Source: a virus. Taken from it: a DNA stretch of 21,366 nt. Positions 19,746 through 21,366 of this stretch are shown piece by piece. Under the pieces are notes generated by a model that was not told where the DNA came from, made no database searches, and worked only from the letters and a program-made list of their open reading frames with translations. The position numbers were made by a program, and so were the translations under genes. The DNA is taken from the IMG/VR virus record IMGVR_UViG_3300042691_000838, positions 1-21,366 of that record. One strand, 5' to 3'. How positions within the stretch are numbered: position 1 is the first letter of the stretch; each line of letters opens with the position of its first letter.

Positions 19746-21140
19746 GGCGGCGGGCCTACAACAACCACGGTCAATCAATCCAATATCCCTGAGTACCTAC
19801 GCCCTCAAGTTGAGACGGTGCTTGGCGGGTCAATGCGGGAGTTGTTTAAAACCAAAGAAATCCCCGGGGTAGATGGCGCTCCAAGCACGTTTGAAATTAC
19901 AGGCACTAAACCTTTTACGCCTTACAGCGCCAACGTACAAGATTATGTAGCGGGCTTTAGCCCTCTGCAACAACAAGTCCAACAAAATGCGGCTAACTTG
20001 CAAGTGCCCGGCCAGTTTAATCAGGCTACGGGTTATGCCAACGCCGCCGGTCAAGGTGGGTTGGGAAGCGCACAAGCTGCTTACGGCTACGGCAATCAAG
20101 GCGCTCAATCTGGTCAACAAGGCCAACAGCTCGGTATTCAAGGCGGTCAGTACTACGGCAATATGGGTGCGGGGTATGGCGCACAAGCCGCTGACATTGG
20201 CCAGATGGGTCTTCGCGCTGAACAAACTGGCCAGCAAATTGGTAACCAAGCACAACAATACGCTAGTCAAGCCGCCGCCGCTGGGCAAAACTACGCTAAT
20301 CAAATGACTGATCCTAATGCGGTTCAGCAATACATGAACCCATATCAGTCTGCTGTGACTGATGTTCAAATACAGGGCGCACAACGCCAAGCTGATATTG
20401 CCCGTACACAACGTGGAGCGCAAGCCGCTCGTGCGGGTGCTTTTGGTGGTGCCCGTCAGGCTATTGAAAACGCTGAAGCTAATCGTGCGCTGGCCTCTCA
20501 GATGGATGCAATTCGTGCTCAAGGTCAGCAAACTGCTTACGATAAAGCAATTCAGTCTATGCAGTATGGCTCCAATCTTGGACTTCAAGGTCTTCAAGGA
20601 GCGCAACAGGGACTGGGTACTGCCTTGCAAGGCGGTCAGTTAGGTCTGTCTGGTATTGGCACTGCACTGCAAGGATTGCAAGGCGGTATGCAGGGTGCCG
20701 GTGTTGGTCTGCAAGGTGTGGATCGTCAACTGGCAGGTACTGCCCAAGGTATGCAGGGTGCTCAAGTTGGCCTCCAAGGTGTGTCTGGCGCTCAAGCAGG
20801 TTATGGTCTGGCTAATCAAGCGGCGTCTAATCTGGCCAATATTGGTACACAGCAACTGGCTGGGCAGACAGGCATCTTGGGTCTACAGAACCAGATCGGT
20901 GCACAGCAACAAGGTCAGCAACAGCAGTACATTAACCAAGCTATCCAGAACTATGGGCAAGCACAAGAAGCGCCAATGCAAGCGTACAACCAATACAACG
21001 CTCTGTTGCGTGGTTATGCACTGCCCGGAACAACCTCAACTCAATACCAAGCCGCTCCTCCACTTGTTAATCAGGTTGCAGGTTTGGGCACTGCCGGTAT
21101 TGGCGCATTAGCATTGAGCAACGCAGTGGGCAAACCATAA
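19647..21140 (+). CDS. Tagged internal/ejection-type virion protein with glycine-capped heptad array
   Basis: 497 aa. After the 33-residue tag comes a Thr-rich linker and a segment NIPEYLRPQVETVLGGSMRE, then PFTPYSANVQDYVAGFSPLQ, which I recognise from ejection-type proteins of environmental podoviruses. Residues ~135-220 are Gln/Gly/Ala-rich. At 241-300 a helical motif (IARTQRGAQAARAGAFGGAR, then QAIENAEANRALASQMDAIR) is the best conserved part of this family as I recall it. Residues 316-385 are ten consecutive heptads, each ending in Gly and usually with Leu or Met at position 5. The rest is helical and Gln-rich, ending in a Gly/Ala-rich hydrophobic segment. An internal core or envelope-channel protein, analogous to T7 gp14, is inferred from order and composition. 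Confidence 0.65.
   Translation: MSYSRRQLYAMGEPLGESVTRKEGGRIIYGGGGGGGPTTTTVNQSNIPEYLRPQVETVLGGSMRELFKTKEIPGVDGAPSTFEITGTKPFTPYSANVQDYVAGFSPLQQQVQQNAANLQVPGQFNQATGYANAAGQGGLGSAQAAYGYGNQGAQSGQQGQQLGIQGGQYYGNMGAGYGAQAADIGQMGLRAEQTGQQIGNQAQQYASQAAAAGQNYANQMTDPNAVQQYMNPYQSAVTDVQIQGAQRQADIARTQRGAQAARAGAFGGARQAIENAEANRALASQMDAIRAQGQQTAYDKAIQSMQYGSNLGLQGLQGAQQGLGTALQGGQLGLSGIGTALQGLQGGMQGAGVGLQGVDRQLAGTAQGMQGAQVGLQGVSGAQAGYGLANQAASNLANIGTQQLAGQTGILGLQNQIGAQQQGQQQQYINQAIQNYGQAQEAPMQAYNQYNALLRGYALPGTTSTQYQAAPPLVNQVAGLGTAGIGALALSNAVGKP
20592..20801 (+). repeat. Ten-unit 21-bp (heptad) degenerate tandem repeat
   Basis: The 70 codons divide into ten heptads with glycine always at position 7; six also carry LQG or MQG at positions 5-7 (LGTALQG, IGTALQG, LGGMQG-like, VGLQG twice, TAQGMQG). 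The bases are degenerate, so the repeat is clearest at protein level. Confidence 0.75.
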
Positions 21141-21149
21141 GGAATAATC

Positions 21150-21366
21150 ATGAGCCTCAATAGCCTACAAGATGATATGTCACGCCGTGCCGCTTCTATG
21201 GCGGCAATGGCTAAACGCGCCACTAATCCCCAACAGATTGAAGCCATACAGAAAAGTCTTGTGGCGGGTGTTCAGAGCGGTGCAATCCAGCCTTATGTTG
21301 GTATCCCGCTCATCCAAGAACTTACCAAGAAGATAACCGAAGTCAAAGCCAAAATGGCGCAAAGCA
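21150..21366 (+). CDS. Helical virion-region protein, N-terminal part (3' partial)
   Basis: At least 72 codons, open to the window end. It begins MSLNSLQDDMSRRAASMAAM, continues AKRATNPQQIEAIQKSLVAG and VQSGAIQPYVGIPLIQELTK, and is almost entirely predicted helix with Ala, Met and Gln. A start AAGGAATAATC supplies the ribosome binding site nine bases after the tagged ejection-type gene. I recognise the look of small helical proteins found after internal virion proteins in environmental phages, but no function. If the region follows a T7-like order, the next internal protein should start here or just beyond. Confidence 0.6.
   Translation, partial: MSLNSLQDDMSRRAASMAAMAKRATNPQQIEAIQKSLVAGVQSGAIQPYVGIPLIQELTKKITEVKAKMAQS

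Noticed and set aside
19830-20630. 266-aa open frame on the minus strand
   Set aside because: It lies entirely inside the ejection-type gene, is a by-product of its Gln/Gly/Ala-rich codons, has no own ribosome binding context and no recognisable domain.

Overview
The window reads as one continuous stretch of the virion (structural) and lysis region of a tailed double-stranded DNA phage (Caudoviricetes). It is most likely a short-tailed, podovirus-like phage of the type common in freshwater or marine metagenomes. The evidence is about 32 tightly packed genes, all on the + strand, usually separated by 0-30 bases or joined by ATGA/TAATG overlaps. They carry recognisable phage families: head-tail adaptor-like proteins, tail-fibre and adhesin proteins, a 3-TM holin, a T4-type lysozyme, a large nozzle-like virion protein and ejection-type internal proteins. 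I see no integrase, polymerase, tRNA, CRISPR array or insertion sequence. The host cannot be named; the endolysin without a signal peptide and the holin arrangement suit a Gram-negative host.

Layout. (1) 1-1854: end of a head-tail connector-type protein, a zinc-ribbon protein, two small phage proteins and an SU10/gp6-like adaptor. (2) 1854-3869: two paralogous beta-rich virion proteins around a 64-aa protein, then a protein built from eleven tandem repeats of about 20 residues. (3) 3879-10453: the tail-fibre/adhesin cassette, comprising a fibre with beta-propeller-like repeats, a fibre/knob protein, a small beta protein, two fibronectin-III plus glycine-rich adhesins, and a fibronectin-III plus seven-repeat propeller protein. 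(4) 10450-12313: two likely fibre accessory proteins, a cupin and a 2-oxoglutarate/Fe(II) dioxygenase. (5) 12310-14635: a translationally coupled lysis-type block with small membrane proteins (one too short for routine ORF calling, at 13495-13647), a 3-TM holin and a GH24 endolysin. (6) 14644-21366: a nozzle-like protein, a small protein sharing the tandem-repeat motif of region 2, a glycine-zipper protein, and two proteins with the same 33-residue N-terminal tag flanking a GNAT-fold gene. The second tagged protein has a glycine-capped heptad array. The window ends inside the next gene.

How it fits together. The adaptor and nozzle build the short tail. The fibronectin, glycine-rich and propeller proteins are the probable host-recognition surface. 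The glycine/glutamine-rich proteins at the end resemble internal proteins ejected into the cell, in an order reminiscent of T7 genes 12-13-14. The holin and lysozyme release progeny. The most unusual points are the shared N-terminal tag around the GNAT gene, the Gly-heptad array, the A/B alternating 60-bp repeat whose motif recurs 13 kb away, and the pairing of two double-stranded-beta-helix enzymes or sensors with the adhesin cassette. All functions are read from sequence by eye; no database search was run.
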